From positions 1-42,010 of the forward strand of contig CAMOWQ010000006.1 in NCBI GenBank assembly GCA_946628495.1: a DNA stretch of 42,010 nt, given 5' to 3'. The translations under genes were made by a program, and so were the position numbers. Of this stretch, positions 41,377-42,010 are shown one piece after another. The notes below the pieces were generated by a model. It was not told the origin of the DNA. It searched no databases and saw nothing but the letters and a program-made list of their open reading frames with translations. Each line of letters opens with the position of its first letter. Within the stretch, counting starts at the first letter, position 1. The DNA comes from an uncultured Treponema sp. GTDB lineage: Bacteria > Spirochaetota > Spirochaetia > Treponematales > Treponemataceae.

Positions 41377-42010
41377 ATGAAAGCAATTGAATTGGAAAAG
41401 GCATACGAGCCTAAGTCTTTTGAAGACAGAATTTACAACGAATGGGATTCGAAAGGTTATTTTAAGCCTGCAAGTGATGAAAAATCCCCTGTTCACGAAC
41501 AGTACAAATGCCAGTGTGCAGACTGTAACAAAAAAACAAATACTTATTCTGTCGTCATCCCTCCTCCAAATGTAACAGGTGTCCTTCATATGGGACACGG
41601 TTTGAACAATACTCTTCAGGATATTGTAGTCCGCTATCACCGAATGAAGGGAGATAATACTCTCTGGGTAACTGGTACAGACCATGCAGGAATTGCAACT
41701 CAGAACGTTGTTGAACGTCAGCTCAAAAAAGAAGGCCTTACACGTAATGACCTTGGTCGCGAAAAGTTCCTTGAACGCACCTGGCAGGTAAAAGAAGACC
41801 ATCATAATACAATCGTAAAACAGCAGAGAAAACTTGGTAACTCTACAGACTGGGAACGCGAACGCTTTACTTATGATGAAGGCTTGTCTGCTGCAGTTCG
41901 CGATGTTTTTGTAACTTTGTATGAACGCGGACTTATGTACCGTGGAAAACGTTTGGTAAACTGGTGTCCTCGTTGTGGTACTGCTCTTGCTGATGATGAA
42001 GTTGACCACG
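41377..42010 (+). CDS. valS: Valyl-tRNA synthetase, 5' part (cut by window end)
   Basis: The first 211 codons of a class I aminoacyl-tRNA synthetase, open to the window edge. GAGGA lies ~8 nt before ATG 41377. Family marks: [20 protein letters not shown] (10-29), [18 protein letters not shown] with the HIGH-type motif HMGH (71-74), [14 protein letters not shown], and [16 protein letters not shown] near the end. It charges tRNA-Val with valine. Residues ~36-57 contain an extra polar segment with C45, C47 and C50 (KCQCADC) just before the HMGH strand; this is not part of the standard N-terminus as I know it and could bind a metal together with the later CPRC pair. The editing, KMSKS and anticodon parts lie outside the window. 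Confidence 0.96.
   Translation, partial: MKAIELEKAYEPKSFEDRIYNEWDSKGYFKPASDEKSPVHEQYKCQCADCNKKTNTYSVVIPPPNVTGVLHMGHGLNNTLQDIVVRYHRMKGDNTLWVTGTDHAGIATQNVVERQLKKEGLTRNDLGREKFLERTWQVKEDHHNTIVKQQRKLGNSTDWERERFTYDEGLSAAVRDVFVTLYERGLMYRGKRLVNWCPRCGTALADDEVDH

Noticed and set aside
41281..42009. A 242-codon antisense ORF at the right end
   Set aside because: It lies opposite the unmistakable valS coding sequence and the valS promoter; its protein has no recognisable features.

Overview
The window looks like a chromosomal segment of a spirochete, most likely a gut- or rumen-type Treponema. The DNA is AT-rich. It carries many exported lipoproteins with spirochete-style lipoboxes (FTSC, LASC, LTGC, FSSC, LVSC), a RarA-type ATPase with a long extra C-terminal half, and polysaccharide-degrading enzymes. 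The genus is an inference from protein style, not from a marker gene. No rRNA, tRNA, CRISPR array, integrase or transposase gene is visible.

Layout. 0.2-2.9 kb: an Mrp-type Fe-S carrier ATPase and an acetolactate synthase large subunit (+). 2.9-7.5 kb: an outer-membrane-like protein, a lipoprotein and the RarA fusion (-), probably one transcript. 7.7-9.5 kb: two convergent folate/pterin genes, folD and folE2. 9.56-9.82 kb: a 260-bp MITE-like element between the divergent folE2 and miaB promoters. 9.9-13.5 kb: miaB and, convergent to it, a DEAD-box RNA helicase. 13.7-19.6 kb: a very long GH13 enzyme and 4-alpha-glucanotransferase (-), a glycogen/maltodextrin unit. 19.7-21.6 kb: a B12-binding-type radical SAM protein. 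21.7-29.0 kb: four exported proteins on the - strand (a beta-propeller/beta-barrel protein, a coiled lipoprotein, and two large paralogous lipoproteins). 29.2-33.0 kb: a heterodimeric ABC exporter. 33.1-38.1 kb: a carbohydrate-binding beta-helix lipoprotein (Cthe_2159-like) divergent from a secreted Pro-rich protein, an OmpR-type response regulator and a histidine kinase. 38.1-41.2 kb: a GH51 arabinofuranosidase and a MATE transporter. 41.4 kb to the end: the start of valS, cut by the window edge.

The genes suggest a plant- or starch-fibre-using, host-associated bacterium: GH13 and MalQ process alpha-glucans, GH51 trims arabinan or arabinoxylan, and the Cthe_2159-like lipoprotein with its neighbouring two-component system could sense or hold plant polysaccharide at the surface.

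The most interesting structure is non-coding or sub-genic: (1) a dispersed 71-nt repeat whose two copies differ by compensatory changes in their stems; (2) a GC-rich, triple-hairpin palindromic element inserted in frame in folE2; (3) a MITE with 20-bp inverted ends between two promoters; (4) three 11-bp-spaced boxes between the divergent lipoprotein and two-component promoters; (5) a recurrent -10 box / about 6 nt / ATG arrangement without Shine-Dalgarno, pointing to frequent leaderless mRNAs; and (6) a 9-bp stem covering the ribosome-binding site of the RNA helicase.
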